Of a stretch of DNA of 64,000 bases, positions 7,101 to 15,540 are shown piece after piece. Within the stretch, counting starts at the first letter, position 1. Every line of letters begins with the position of its first letter. Below the pieces are notes generated by a model. It worked only from the letters and a program-made list of their open reading frames with translations, made no database searches and was not told where the DNA came from. The stretch lies in assembly GCA_900542445.1 (NCBI GenBank), contig UQNN01000011.1, positions 1 to 64,000 of the forward strand, written 5' to 3'. This DNA comes from an uncultured Eubacteriales bacterium. GTDB lineage: Bacteria; Bacillota; Clostridia; Christensenellales; Aristaeellaceae. The translations under genes and the position numbers were made by a program.

Positions 7101-7889
7101 GTGCACGAAGAATTAAAAAATACATTTCGCTCTAAAAGATTTTGGATTGCGTTCGGCGTAGCAATATTCACTTTGATGGGCTATTCAGCAGCATACTGGA
7201 TCGGCAGCGTGGATGAATGGCTTGAATATCGAGAAAGCGCATTGCAGCTTTCGATTGGCGGCATTTTTTTCGGTGGATTCATGTTGTTGCTGCCGTTCTG
7301 TGCGGCGCTTGCACATTCGACAAGCCAAGTCGAAGAAGAAAGCGGAAGTATCATGCAATGGAGAACATTGCGAAGCTCGGTCGCAAAGTATGTTGCAATT
7401 AAAGCAGGTGCTTCGATGATCGGTGCTGCGGTTGCAACGATGAGTGCGTTTATTCTCCATGCAATTATCTGGAATATCATTGCACTGCCGTGCGATCCGA
7501 CGACTTATCCAAACCATACCATTTATTTTGACCCGTCCTGTATCTTCTATAATTGGTATACGATCTGCTATGGATTGCCGGTTTATTTGGAAATCACAGT
7601 AGGTATCGGATTCACAGCGAGTGTTTGGGCGGTTGTTGCTTTGGCTGTTGCAGTGTGGATTCCCGATAAGCTGCTGACAGTCACAATTCCTTCGTTTCTC
7701 TACTATCTTTGGAACGCAGATGTCATTTTCTTCTTCTTCGGCATCCAAACGCCACATCCTGCAACACTTTTTAATGATGGTTTAACCCCGCAAAAAGCGG
7801 TTGTGTCGATTATCAGCTATCTGGTTGTGCTGGCGGTCAGCTTGGTTATTTACTATGCCGGATGTAAGAGGAGGTGTGAAAATGCTTAA
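7101..7889 (+). CDS. ABC-2-type exporter permease, subunit 1
   Basis: A membrane protein of about 262 residues with roughly six hydrophobic segments: a cytoplasmic start (RSKRFW), a helix, a VDEWLEYRESA loop, then helices at about 55-75, 100-130, 165-200, 205-225 and 240-260. This is the usual form of small ABC-2 permeases found in peptide-efflux and immunity transporters. The start is either GTG at 7101 (10 bases after aagga) or GTG at 7092. It overlaps the second permease by 8 bases, and the ATPase follows; the three make one transporter. Substrate unknown; the secreted small proteins next door carry Sec signals and need no ABC export. Confidence 0.7.
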   Translation: MHEELKNTFRSKRFWIAFGVAIFTLMGYSAAYWIGSVDEWLEYRESALQLSIGGIFFGGFMLLLPFCAALAHSTSQVEEESGSIMQWRTLRSSVAKYVAIKAGASMIGAAVATMSAFILHAIIWNIIALPCDPTTYPNHTIYFDPSCIFYNWYTICYGLPVYLEITVGIGFTASVWAVVALAVAVWIPDKLLTVTIPSFLYYLWNADVIFFFFGIQTPHPATLFNDGLTPQKAVVSIISYLVVLAVSLVIYYAGCKRRCENA

Positions 7890-8724
7890 TGAAAGGAAAT
7901 TGAAAGGATGGCTGACAGCCTGTCTTCAAGGAGATATGAGCTTATGGTTACATTCAATGAGAACGGGTTTAATGCTGGTGTTCATCCTGCTGATGAACTT
8001 TATGCTGGTTCGCAGTAATGCGACGATGATAGGCATGTATGGATATAAAGTACATTTAGGTGAAACTCTTTTTACTTGCCTGAATTCCGGCTTTAATCTG
8101 ATTATGACGAGCGTCGCATTTCTTGTCATGATTTCAGAAATACCAAAGCGAGTGTCTTATCAAAAATATGTGTTGATTCGCCTTTCGAGAGGAAAATGGC
8201 TGCTCTCCCTGATTGTATTTTGCATCGGCATTGTAGCGTTTTTCCTGCTGTTTATGACAGCAATGTGCGCATTGTTTTCGCTGTCTTATGTGACTCCCGG
8301 AAGCGGATGGAGCGATTTGGAAAGATTGGCAGAAAACGCCGACTACATCTACGAAATGCAGATTATTCCACAATACATTCGAGGTCTTTCACCGGTTCAA
8401 GCGTGCTTCTTGGCGTGGTTTGTGCTGTTTTGCTTCTTTTTGACAATGACCCTTCTGATACTGTCTTTTTCTCTTTTTGAGATGCCAAACCTTGGAATTG
8501 TGGTATGTGTTTCCCTGCTGTTGCTGAATATCACAGTGCTTTTTGAATATTTGCCGGGCATTGTTTTGCCAAGTAATTTTGCAACTTTGGGCGCGATTGT
8601 TTCCATGAAACCGGAACATGAATTTGAAATGCTTTTGAAAGTGCTGGTCGGCTACGGCATTGTAGATGCCTTGATTATTGCGCTGATGTCTTTCCGTGTG
8701 AAAAAGATGGATATGCAATTCTAA
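7882..8724 (+). CDS. ABC-2-type exporter permease, subunit 2
   Basis: A 280-residue membrane protein. The ATG at 7882 follows gaggagg and overlaps the previous stop; the longer open frame upstream lies inside the first permease. Hydrophobic segments are near residues 30-45, 75-95, 110-140, 175-200, 205-230 and 255-272. A basic C-terminal tail (FRVKKMDMQF) would face the cytoplasm. It probably forms a heterodimeric channel with the protein at 7101, energised by the ATPase at 8751. Confidence 0.7.
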   Translation: MLNERKLKGWLTACLQGDMSLWLHSMRTGLMLVFILLMNFMLVRSNATMIGMYGYKVHLGETLFTCLNSGFNLIMTSVAFLVMISEIPKRVSYQKYVLIRLSRGKWLLSLIVFCIGIVAFFLLFMTAMCALFSLSYVTPGSGWSDLERLAENADYIYEMQIIPQYIRGLSPVQACFLAWFVLFCFFLTMTLLILSFSLFEMPNLGIVVCVSLLLLNITVLFEYLPGIVLPSNFATLGAIVSMKPEHEFEMLLKVLVGYGIVDALIIALMSFRVKKMDMQF

Positions 8725-8750
8725 GTTTGAAAAGAGAAAGAGGTTTCGCT

Positions 8751-9440
8751 ATGATTACAATTCAAAACCTATCCAAACGATATGGTAATAACACGGTACT
8801 CAAAGATATTTCTATCCAGCTTGAGGCTGGAAAGATTTATGGTCTGGTCGGTGCAAATGGATGCGGCAAAACAACGCTGATGCGCTGCATTTGTGGTTTC
8901 TCCCATCCCACAACAGGTTATGTTGTAGTAAATGGCTGTTTGATCGGAAATAAGGCAGCCTTGAAACGGAATCCCGATTTGAAGAAAGCGGCAAATCCTC
9001 CGTATAAAACAATGGCTGATTTTTCTCCGTCTACAGGTGTTATTATCGAAAGCCCCGGCTTTCTTCCTAACGAAACAGGTCTGAGAAATCTGATGTTGCT
9101 TGCGGATATGTCGGGCAAAGTAGATAAGGCAGCTGCGCGGAAAGCAATGGTCACACTGGGACTTGGTCCCGATGAGAAAAAGCCGGTCGGGAAGTATTCG
9201 CTTGGACAACGTCAGCGCTTGGGGTTTGCGCAAGCCTTTATGGAAAACCCGGATGTCCTGATTCTGGATGAGCCTTTTAACGCAATGGATAAGGCTTCGA
9301 TGGAAGAAGTTCACGATCTGCTTCAGCAGTTCAAACGGGATGGAAAGACGATCATTCTGGCAAGCCATAGTGCGACGGATATCGAAAAGGCTTGCGATAT
9401 CGTTTATGAAATGGAAAACGGAAATCTAAATATGATTTAG
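8751..9440 (+). CDS. ABC transporter ATP-binding protein
   Basis: A 229-residue nucleotide-binding subunit. Walker A GANGCGKTT near residue 36, signature YSLGQRQRLG near 148, Walker B VLILDEPF near 167 and H-loop ASHS near 199 are all intact. A short basic insertion after the Walker A subdomain (GNKAALKRNPDLKK) is family variation. I chose the ATG at 8751 after aaagagg over an upstream TTG. It resembles BcrA/lantibiotic-immunity type ATPases that work with ABC-2 permeases such as the two genes just upstream. Confidence 0.9.
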   Translation: MITIQNLSKRYGNNTVLKDISIQLEAGKIYGLVGANGCGKTTLMRCICGFSHPTTGYVVVNGCLIGNKAALKRNPDLKKAANPPYKTMADFSPSTGVIIESPGFLPNETGLRNLMLLADMSGKVDKAAARKAMVTLGLGPDEKKPVGKYSLGQRQRLGFAQAFMENPDVLILDEPFNAMDKASMEEVHDLLQQFKRDGKTIILASHSATDIEKACDIVYEMENGNLNMI

Positions 9441-9472
9441 AATAAGACGGTGAATTGAAAGGAGCGGTAATC

Positions 9473-11659
9473 ATGAAAAAACTGTGTGCGGTGCTGGTGC
9501 TGTTGGTGCTGCTAGTAGCAGCTGTGGCTTTTGCAGAGGGGGATGTGGCATTGAACCTCACGCAGGTTCATGATTATGAAGTCGCAGATTCGCTTTGTTA
9601 TGTGGGAGATACGTTGTATATGCTCGGAACGTATGGCGTGTATGCGTATCAGGGTGGAGAACTTTCAACGGCTATTGATCTGTCGGATACTTATTTGTAC
9701 CGCTATAATCAGGAACGCCCGGAGGATGAGACGGAAGCGTCCATCTGGGAAAAGGCGATCAGCGTCATTTTTACAGATGGTCAGACGCTTTATGGGTTGC
9801 AACCGTATAGCGGACAAATCTTTCAACTTACGGAGGGAAAGTTAGAACCGTATACACAGCTTCCTGAAGATATTCTGTATGTTCAGAGCGATGATTTCTA
9901 TCGAGAAATCAAGGGAACAACCATGAACAACGGAAAATTGTTTCTGTTGCTCGGAACGGATAACTACGATGAATATGATAAAACCGAGCTTGCAATCTTT
10001 GACTTTGCCACGCAAGACGTGATGTATTCGGGAATTACAGGGATTCAGAGCATTGCGCAAGGAGAAGGTTGTGATCTGATTATATATACGCAAGGCGATG
10101 AAAATGCAATTTGGAAATATAATGCCAATTCGGATATGAACGAGAGCGAGGTTATGAAGCTGGAAGGCATGGAGGCTCCCAGCGGAATAGCTTTCCATCA
10201 AGGCAAACTGGTATATTTTGCGGATAACCGCGTTTATGAAGTAGACGAAGCCGGAAATCGACTGGTTAAGGCGTATATTCCGGTTCAGTATGCAATGGTG
10301 AACACGAGAGCCGCTTGTTCGGAAGCAGGGGTGTATGCTTATCCGTATACCAATCGTGTATTTCTGAGAGATATTTCAAAGGATGGAGAATCAACCCAGA
10401 CTGTATTGACGCTGATGGGTAGCGTATCGCCGGATATGCTAGTTAATTTTTCGATTGAACACCCTGATGTTGCAGTAGTATCGGCGCAAACACTTAACAG
10501 CAGTGAAATCCAGCAGGCTGCCCTTTCGGGTGACGATTCTATTGACTTGTTTGTAGTATCCGCGCCCGGTTCATATACGGCACTTAAAGAAAAGGGTTAT
10601 CTGGCTGCGATTGATAATGAGTCGCTTTGTGTGGATGCTAAAACACTTTACCCGGCAATTCAGAATGTCATTTTTGATGGCGAAACTCTGCTGGGATATC
10701 CGATTTCTTTGATGTTGGATTCTTGGACGGTCAATGAAACGCAATGGAAGAATATGGAGTTAGGTGAATACCCGACGACGTATGCAGAACTCTTTGATAA
10801 GATCAAGGTCTGGTTGGATGAATATGCGCTGGACTATCCAGATTATACACTTGCCGATATTCAGCAGATGGGGATAGACGGACTTGTGACGATGATGGTC
10901 AAAGCGTATGTTGCGCAGAATGAAAACGAAGATGGTCAGATTTCCTTTGATACGGAAGAATTTCATTCTTTGATGGCACTTGTCGCCCAAAATCAACAGT
11001 TGTTTGCAGAGGAAAACGAGCAATGGGGTATGCCGTTAATTTCCTCGTATTATATGGGATTTGGGATTACCTACGCCGATAGGGATGCAATGGTAATGAT
11101 GCTGCCGCCGACGCTTGAAAAAGGGCAGCAACAAACGCTCAACGCGAATATTGACGTGATGTGCATCAGCGCTTCTTCTAAGAAACAGGAAGCTGCGAAA
11201 GCATTTGTTGCATATTGCGCCGAGCATCTGGATCAGATGACCCAATATGAGATTCATCCGAGCCTGACCGCACCGGTTGAAAGCGCAACGTATAAAGCTC
11301 GTCTGGAGACGCTTAATTCTGAATTGAATGATTTGCAAGACCGATATGCTAAAGAAGAAAATGATGAGAAAAAGTATACGTTGGAAGATGAAATTACGGC
11401 AAAGCAGGAGATGATTGCAAGCGTTGAGGACGGAAAGTGGGCGATTTCTCCTGAGAGTATTGAAATCTATCGTAAAGCTGCTGAGCAAATGACTATCCCG
11501 TATCAGTCAAAGTTTAGCTCAAACGGAAGCGATGGATTTGGGATGCTTAGCGATGTTATTTTGCAGTATTGTGCAGACGGACTTGAAGAAAGTGAAGTAA
11601 ATGCGTTAATTCATGAGTTAAATCGCGTTGCAGATATGGTTTATATGGAAAATCATTGA
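9473..11659 (+). CDS. Secreted propeller plus solute-binding-like fusion
   Basis: A 728-residue exported protein; start ATG at 9473 after aaaggag. The signal peptide ends AFA-EGDVAL. Residues about 25-310 look like a series of short beta repeats (VGDTLYMLGTYGVYAY, DGQTLYGLQPYSGQIFQL, NGKLFLLLGTDN), consistent with a propeller. Residues about 320-600 resemble family 1 extracellular solute-binding proteins (VLTLMGSVSPDMLVNFSIEHPDV, ESLCVDAKTLYPAIQNVIFDGETLLGYPI). A charged coiled-coil-like stretch lies near 615-660. No lipobox. It follows an exporter rather than an importer, so a sensing or capture role is more likely than sugar uptake. Confidence 0.7.
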   Translation: MKKLCAVLVLLVLLVAAVAFAEGDVALNLTQVHDYEVADSLCYVGDTLYMLGTYGVYAYQGGELSTAIDLSDTYLYRYNQERPEDETEASIWEKAISVIFTDGQTLYGLQPYSGQIFQLTEGKLEPYTQLPEDILYVQSDDFYREIKGTTMNNGKLFLLLGTDNYDEYDKTELAIFDFATQDVMYSGITGIQSIAQGEGCDLIIYTQGDENAIWKYNANSDMNESEVMKLEGMEAPSGIAFHQGKLVYFADNRVYEVDEAGNRLVKAYIPVQYAMVNTRAACSEAGVYAYPYTNRVFLRDISKDGESTQTVLTLMGSVSPDMLVNFSIEHPDVAVVSAQTLNSSEIQQAALSGDDSIDLFVVSAPGSYTALKEKGYLAAIDNESLCVDAKTLYPAIQNVIFDGETLLGYPISLMLDSWTVNETQWKNMELGEYPTTYAELFDKIKVWLDEYALDYPDYTLADIQQMGIDGLVTMMVKAYVAQNENEDGQISFDTEEFHSLMALVAQNQQLFAEENEQWGMPLISSYYMGFGITYADRDAMVMMLPPTLEKGQQQTLNANIDVMCISASSKKQEAAKAFVAYCAEHLDQMTQYEIHPSLTAPVESATYKARLETLNSELNDLQDRYAKEENDEKKYTLEDEITAKQEMIASVEDGKWAISPESIEIYRKAAEQMTIPYQSKFSSNGSDGFGMLSDVILQYCADGLEESEVNALIHELNRVADMVYMENH

Positions 11660-11673
11660 GAGGAGAAAAACGG

Positions 11674-11877
11674 ATGAATAAATTTATGAAATGGCTATAT
11701 GGAAAGAAAATTGAAATAGAAATGAATAAATCGGCAGATAAAATCAACGTAGAAAAGATTAGAACTTGGATAAAAGAAGTCGAATCTGAAGCAGACACGC
11801 AGGAAGAACGGGATAAGATGGAAGCAATGACCCGTAGACTGATGGAAGATATTGAAAACAGAGTCTTGGAACGATAA
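11674..11877 (+). CDS. Small charged helical protein before the sigma factor
   Basis: A 67-residue protein with no signal peptide, rich in Lys and Glu and predicted by eye to be almost wholly helical (KSADKINVEKIRTWIKEVESEAD...MEAMTRRLMEDIENRVLER). The ATG at 11674 follows gaggag and starts 14 bases after the upstream stop; the ECF sigma gene begins 18 bases after its end. The position suggests a cofactor or regulator of the sigma factor. Family not recognised. Confidence 0.6.
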   Translation: MNKFMKWLYGKKIEIEMNKSADKINVEKIRTWIKEVESEADTQEERDKMEAMTRRLMEDIENRVLER

Positions 11878-11895
11878 AAAGAGGAGGAGAAAGCG

Positions 11896-12363
11896 ATGAG
11901 CGAAGAAGAAGTGCTGGAAGCACTGGAAACGATAAAGTCAACTTTACTGGGAACAGCTCATCGTTTTTTCTCCTGTTATGCGGACTGTGAGGATGCTGTC
12001 CAAGAGTGCTTTTATAAAGCATGGAGGGGACGGGAGTCCATCCAGAATCCCGAGTATTTCAAAACATGGGCGACGCGCATCCTTGTTAATGAGTGCAAAA
12101 CGATGCTCAGAAAAAAAGTGCCTATCCCTATGGAAGCGGATTATAACTCAATTTATTATGAAAATGAATATGAACATATCGTTGAGCTTGATCCGCTTCA
12201 CAAGGCAATGGAAAGGATAAGAGAGGACGACAGGCAGCTTATTCAGATGCACTTCATTCAAGAGTATTCGTACCGTGAAATCTCAAGAATCAAGAACAGA
12301 AGCGTAGGTGCGGTAATCAAGCGGGTAAATCGCTCACTTGAAGTCGTAAAAAGAGCTATGTAA
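11896..12363 (+). CDS. ECF-type RNA polymerase sigma factor (island)
   Basis: A 155-residue sigma-70 family protein. Region 2 covers about residues 15-80 (DCEDAVQECFYKAWRGRESIQNPEYFKTWATRILVNEC broken as expected), and region 4 about 95-150 (LIQMHFIQEYSYREISRI then GAVIKRVNRSL). No classical zinc-finger anti-sigma gene follows; the 67-residue protein just upstream is the only close partner. It is last in the run starting at 7101 and is followed by a terminator, so it may control the transporter or the cassettes. Confidence 0.85.
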   Translation: MSEEEVLEALETIKSTLLGTAHRFFSCYADCEDAVQECFYKAWRGRESIQNPEYFKTWATRILVNECKTMLRKKVPIPMEADYNSIYYENEYEHIVELDPLHKAMERIREDDRQLIQMHFIQEYSYREISRIKNRSVGAVIKRVNRSLEVVKRAM

Positions 12364-12389
12364 AAGTAAATAGAACACCCGTGTAACAA

Positions 12390-12430
12390 AAAAGCACCGA
12401 GTTGGAAATTCCAATTTGGTGCTTTTATTT
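12390..12430 (+). terminator. Terminator after the island sigma gene
   Basis: A long stem (aaaagcacc...ggtgctttt, about 18 pairs with G-T pairs) followed by attt. Confidence 0.8.
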
Positions 12431-12505
12431 ATATGACGCGCAGGATATAAATAAACAGAGTGATATGTTTTTTTATATTCACAAAATCGCGTAAAATGCC
12501 GCTCT

Positions 12506-12544
12506 CCTCCAAGTTTCTGATAACAAAATTCAGAAATTTGGAGG
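12506..12544 (+). promoter_or_regulatory. Stem-loop covering the XRE gene's ribosome binding site
   Basis: 15-base arms 12506-12520 and 12530-12544 pair with a single G-T, with a 9-base loop. The right arm contains the ggagg that serves the GTG at 12553. As RNA it would hide the ribosome binding site; as DNA it could be a dyad operator for the XRE protein itself. Confidence 0.6.
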
Positions 12545-12552
12545 AAATATAA

Positions 12553-12840
12553 GTGAATTATAATATGAAAGAAGTCGGAACTCGAATCAAACAACTCCGA
12601 AAGGAAAAGGGGTTGACACAGGAACAGCTTGCTGAAAATCTGGATATTACAGCAGGAACTATCGGAAAGATCGAAATTGGACGGACTGGAATATCCATTG
12701 ATTTACTGATTTGCATGTCAGATTTCTTTGAAGTGCCGACTGATTATATCATTTTAGGGAAAAAGTCGGATATGCGTTTGTTGAAGGGAGAAATCCATAA
12801 TATCATTGTAAGGTTGGAGGAGATCGAAAAAAGCATGTAA
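12553..12840 (+). CDS. XRE-family (Cro/CI-like) regulator
   Basis: A 95-residue DNA-binding protein with an HTH_3 domain over residues 6-66 (IKQLRKEKGLTQEQLAENLDI...IGKIEIGR...LLICMSDFFEVPTDYIILGK) and a short helical tail. GTG start at 12553, 8 bases after ttggagg; the later ATG at 12565 is too far. Standard lysogeny-type or housekeeping regulator of an integrative element; the stem-loop over its start and the candidate RNA downstream may form its circuit. Confidence 0.85.
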   Translation: MNYNMKEVGTRIKQLRKEKGLTQEQLAENLDITAGTIGKIEIGRTGISIDLLICMSDFFEVPTDYIILGKKSDMRLLKGEIHNIIVRLEEIEKSM

Positions 12841-12891
12841 TTCCGTCTATCAGACCATAAAAGGGGCTAAATTCCGTCTACTGGGCAATAA
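12839..12891 (+). repeat. Two direct repeats (aattccgtcta...ataa)
   Basis: Two imperfect copies of about 22 bases, beginning at 12839 and 12870 (period 31). They share aattccgtcta and an ataa end and lie just upstream of a TATAAT. The first copy contains the small dyad gtctatcagac. Possible operator for the XRE or sigma product. Confidence 0.4.
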
Positions 12892-12917
12892 CAGAAAGAA
12901 AATGACTGCGGTATAAT

Positions 12918-13337
12918 AAGGATGCGGATCAGAAAGAGATTCGTTTGAACCTGATAACCGAATAGTCATTTCATCAGGTACGTTCTCATTGTTGATGCGA
13001 AAGTGTCAGCCACATCTGCGATACGCCACGACAGTGTTTTTGAACACAAGAGCGATTCCTATCGGCAGTCAATATCGTGCAGCTCATGATAAGGCGATGA
13101 CCGGCAATGGGGATAATGATACTTCTGTCCAGCCACAGCCCTTATGGAAGGATCACGCAATGGGGACAGCCCGGCAGGATGCGGGGAGGCAAAAACCTAT
13201 GGCGCTGGTTCGCTGCCAGCCGCCTGATGATCTCCCTGCAAAACATCCGTTTTGCTGCTCAGGGGTGTCGAGGACAAATGTGAGAAAAACGTGAATTTAG
13301 GGAGAGTCGATAAAAATCGGCTCTCCTCTCTTTTTTT
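12918..13337 (+). ncRNA. Candidate structured RNA of about 420 bases
   Basis: There is no convincing gene between 12841 and 13386. Visible stems are 12949-12955/12973-12979, 13034-13038/13043-13047, 13125-13130/13164-13169, 13204-13208/13216-13220, and 13238-13244/13249-13255 enclosed by ccct/aggg. The stretch ends in a strong terminator (11 pairs, 13301-13311/13316-13326, then seven T). A TATAAT lies at 12912-12917 with a poor -35. It does not look like tmRNA, RNase P or a group II intron core. The class is not recognised. Confidence 0.45.
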
Positions 13338-13386
13338 GTATAGGGTGAAGGCATATTTCAAAAAGCAAACGCGAAAAGGTGGATTT

Positions 13387-13728
13387 ATGATGAACAATGT
13401 TGACTACAAGGCAATGCTCTACGAAAAAATGAACAATGAGCAGAACAGCTATCGTAAATGGCTCTTGTCGCAGCCGCCTGCGGAGATTTTGAATCACACC
13501 TATGAATACACAACGAGAGAAGATATTTTGATGTGCATGGAGGAATTGTCGTTGCAGCCGAAGCAGGCAAAAGCCATGCTTAAATCTCCGTGTCCACTGA
13601 AAGATGTATATGAAGAATTCAGAGATCGTGAAACGGACTATATGGACACGATTCGAGAGTCCATCGAAGCAGAAGCAGATAGATGTATCCACAAAGAGAA
13701 GCAGCGGGCTGCACGAGAGGATAGATGA
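13387..13728 (+). CDS. DUF3848-like protein of integrative elements
   Basis: A 113-residue cytoplasmic, mostly helical protein. The pattern MLYEKMNNEQNSYRKWLL followed by QPPAEILNHTYEYTTREDILM and LSLQPKQAKAMLKSPCPLKDVY fits the DUF3848 family, which from memory is common beside integrase/excisionase genes in Clostridia; function unknown. The start is one of the two ATGs at 13387/13390 after aaaggtgg. Together with the next two genes it forms the integration module. Confidence 0.65.
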   Translation: MMNNVDYKAMLYEKMNNEQNSYRKWLLSQPPAEILNHTYEYTTREDILMCMEELSLQPKQAKAMLKSPCPLKDVYEEFRDRETDYMDTIRESIEAEADRCIHKEKQRAAREDR

Positions 13729-13748
13729 AATATATAGGAGGCATATAT

Positions 13749-13973
13749 ATGAAAATATCAGGGAAAGAAGCATACAGCGTTATGCTCAGCGATTCCCCCG
13801 ATATTATGAATATCGAGGAAATGTGTTCGGCTTTGAGCATCAGTAAAAAGACGGGATATAAGCTGCTGCGAGAAGGAAAGATCGTGGGTATGAAGGTTGG
13901 CAGGACATACCGCGTACCTAAAGTTCATGTATTGTCTTATTTGAAAATTGTGGACGAAAATCCCGCAAAATGA
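13749..13973 (+). CDS. Excisionase-like helix-turn-helix protein
   Basis: A 74-residue protein with a MerR/HTH_17 type winged helix over residues 20-70 (MNIEEMCSALSISKKTGYKLLREGKIVGMKVGRTYRVPK), the usual form of Xis and related factors. ATG 13749 is 7 bases after aggagg. It lies 87 bases before the integrase. Expected role: directs excision and possibly regulates int. Confidence 0.8.
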   Translation: MKISGKEAYSVMLSDSPDIMNIEEMCSALSISKKTGYKLLREGKIVGMKVGRTYRVPKVHVLSYLKIVDENPAK

Positions 13974-14060
13974 TGCACCGTATCCTCGCCATTTCGTTTA
14001 TGCTGTGGTATGATATTCCTGTCAACAGCGGGTGGAAGCGGCGAGAAGGAGGAAAGAACA

Positions 14061-15236
14061 ATGGTCGCAGGGCACCTGCAAGAAAAGAACGGAATGTTCT
14101 ATGTTGTTTTGAACTATCGAGATGAGAACGGAAAGCGGAAAACGCCATGGATTTCGACCAATCTTCCAGTCAAAGGAAATAAGAAACGGGCAGAAAATTT
14201 CATGATGGATGTACGCCGGAACTTTGTTCCGCCGAATGTTCAGCGGATCGAAGAACGCGAAGCGATGCAAAAAGGAGATATTCTCTTTACGGATTTCCTT
14301 TTGAAATGGCTGCGTGTGGCAAAAAGCACCGTAAAGCTGACGACGTATGCGTCCTATGAAATGATGGCTACGCGGATTATTATCCCTTATTTTGAGACTT
14401 TGAATATCAAACTCAAGGAACTGACTACGGAAGATATTCAGGAATTTTACAGCGCTCAGCTCGAACGGGTTTCTGCCAACACAGTGATTCATTATCACGC
14501 GGTCATTCATCGTGCGCTGAAATATGCGGTCAAAATCAAAACAATTCAATCTAATCCAGCAGTGAATGTCGAACGCCCTAGGAAGGAAAAGTTTATTGGT
14601 AGTTTCTACGACAAGAAAGAGATCAATACATTATTTGATATCATTCAAGGTCATCCGTTGGAAGTTGCCATTAAGCTGGCTGCGTTTTATGGTCTGCGCA
14701 GGGAAGAAATTATCGGATTGAAGTGGACTGCGATTGATTTTGAAAATAACACACTTACAATTCAGCATACTGTGACGGAATGCAATCTGGATGGAAAGCA
14801 TATTGAGGTGGCAAGCGATACCGCTAAAACGGATTCGAGTTTGAGGACAATGCCCCTTGTCACCAATTTCCGAGCGATGCTGCTCGCTAAAAAAGAGAAG
14901 CAGGAACACTATCGGAAGCTCTGTGGCAGATCATACTGTAAAGAGTATCTGGATTACATTTTCGTCAATGAGATGGGCGAACGATGGAAGCCACGCTACT
15001 TGTCGGACGGATTCAAGAGAATCTTGGAACAGAATGGTCTTCGCCGTATTCGCTTTCACGATTTGCGCCACACCTGTGCCAGTCTATTGCTCGCGAACAA
15101 CGTGCCGATGAAAAAAATTCAGGAATGGCTCGGACACAGCGACTTCTCCACTACGGCAAATATTTATGCTCATCTTGACTATCAATCAAAAATATCTTCG
15201 GCAGAAGCAATGCTGACAGGACTGGATATGGGTTGA
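14061..15236 (+). CDS. Tyrosine site-specific recombinase (integrase)
   Basis: A 391-residue integrase of the Tn916/ICE type. The N-terminal part (MVAGHLQEKNGMFYVVLNYRDENGKRK) looks like an arm-binding domain, a SAM-like core-binding domain covers about 75-160, and the catalytic domain about 190-385. Catalytic residues are visible: Arg in YGLRREEIIGL, HxxR in FHDLRHTCASL, His in WLGHSDFSTT, Tyr in NIYAHL. ATG 14061 follows aaggagg by 8 bases; the longer open frame upstream has no such site. Its end lies 72 bases from the 3' end of a tRNA-Ser gene. Confidence 0.95.
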   Translation: MVAGHLQEKNGMFYVVLNYRDENGKRKTPWISTNLPVKGNKKRAENFMMDVRRNFVPPNVQRIEEREAMQKGDILFTDFLLKWLRVAKSTVKLTTYASYEMMATRIIIPYFETLNIKLKELTTEDIQEFYSAQLERVSANTVIHYHAVIHRALKYAVKIKTIQSNPAVNVERPRKEKFIGSFYDKKEINTLFDIIQGHPLEVAIKLAAFYGLRREEIIGLKWTAIDFENNTLTIQHTVTECNLDGKHIEVASDTAKTDSSLRTMPLVTNFRAMLLAKKEKQEHYRKLCGRSYCKEYLDYIFVNEMGERWKPRYLSDGFKRILEQNGLRRIRFHDLRHTCASLLLANNVPMKKIQEWLGHSDFSTTANIYAHLDYQSKISSAEAMLTGLDMG

Positions 15237-15269
15237 TGTACAACATTCTTCTATCCCAAACAATGAAAA

Positions 15270-15300
15270 AAGTCTGACAAAACCTAGTTTTGCCAGACTT
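15270..15300. terminator. Bidirectional terminator between int and tRNA-Ser
   Basis: Stem aagtctg.caaaac/gttttg.cagactt. Reading leftward it is followed by six T (tRNA-Ser terminator); reading rightward by ttcctt. Confidence 0.75.
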
Positions 15301-15307
15301 CCTTCTA

Positions 15308-15400
15308 TGGCGGAGACGGTGGGATTCGAACCCACGAGCCCGATAAAAAGAGCTAACAGATTTCGAGTCTGCCCCGTTATGACCGCTTCGATACGTCTCC
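15308..15400 (-). tRNA. tRNA-Ser(CGA)
   Basis: A complete class II tRNA. The acceptor stem GGAGACG pairs fully with CGTCTCC, the anticodon arm is cagaCTCGAAAtctg with anticodon CGA, there is a long variable arm, a GGTTCGAATCC T-arm, discriminator G and an encoded CCA. Its 3' end faces the integrase, the classic tRNA attachment arrangement. No good promoter is visible in the 140 bases upstream; the strong promoter at 15617-15646 may serve it by read-through. Confidence 0.93.
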
Positions 15401-15540
15401 GTAAAATTCCCTCCTCATTGACTCCTTGAAAAAAGGAGAGATAAGAGGAGAGATATGAAGGCACTTTAAGACCTTATTTGATAGGGAAAAACTTAGATAT
15501 TACTTGAAAATTCGCAAGAGAGCGTTCCAAAAGGATCTGA

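Noticed and set aside
12989..13294. A 101-codon frame inside the candidate RNA
   Set aside because: No ribosome binding site, no recognisable protein features, and it lies across the predicted stems.
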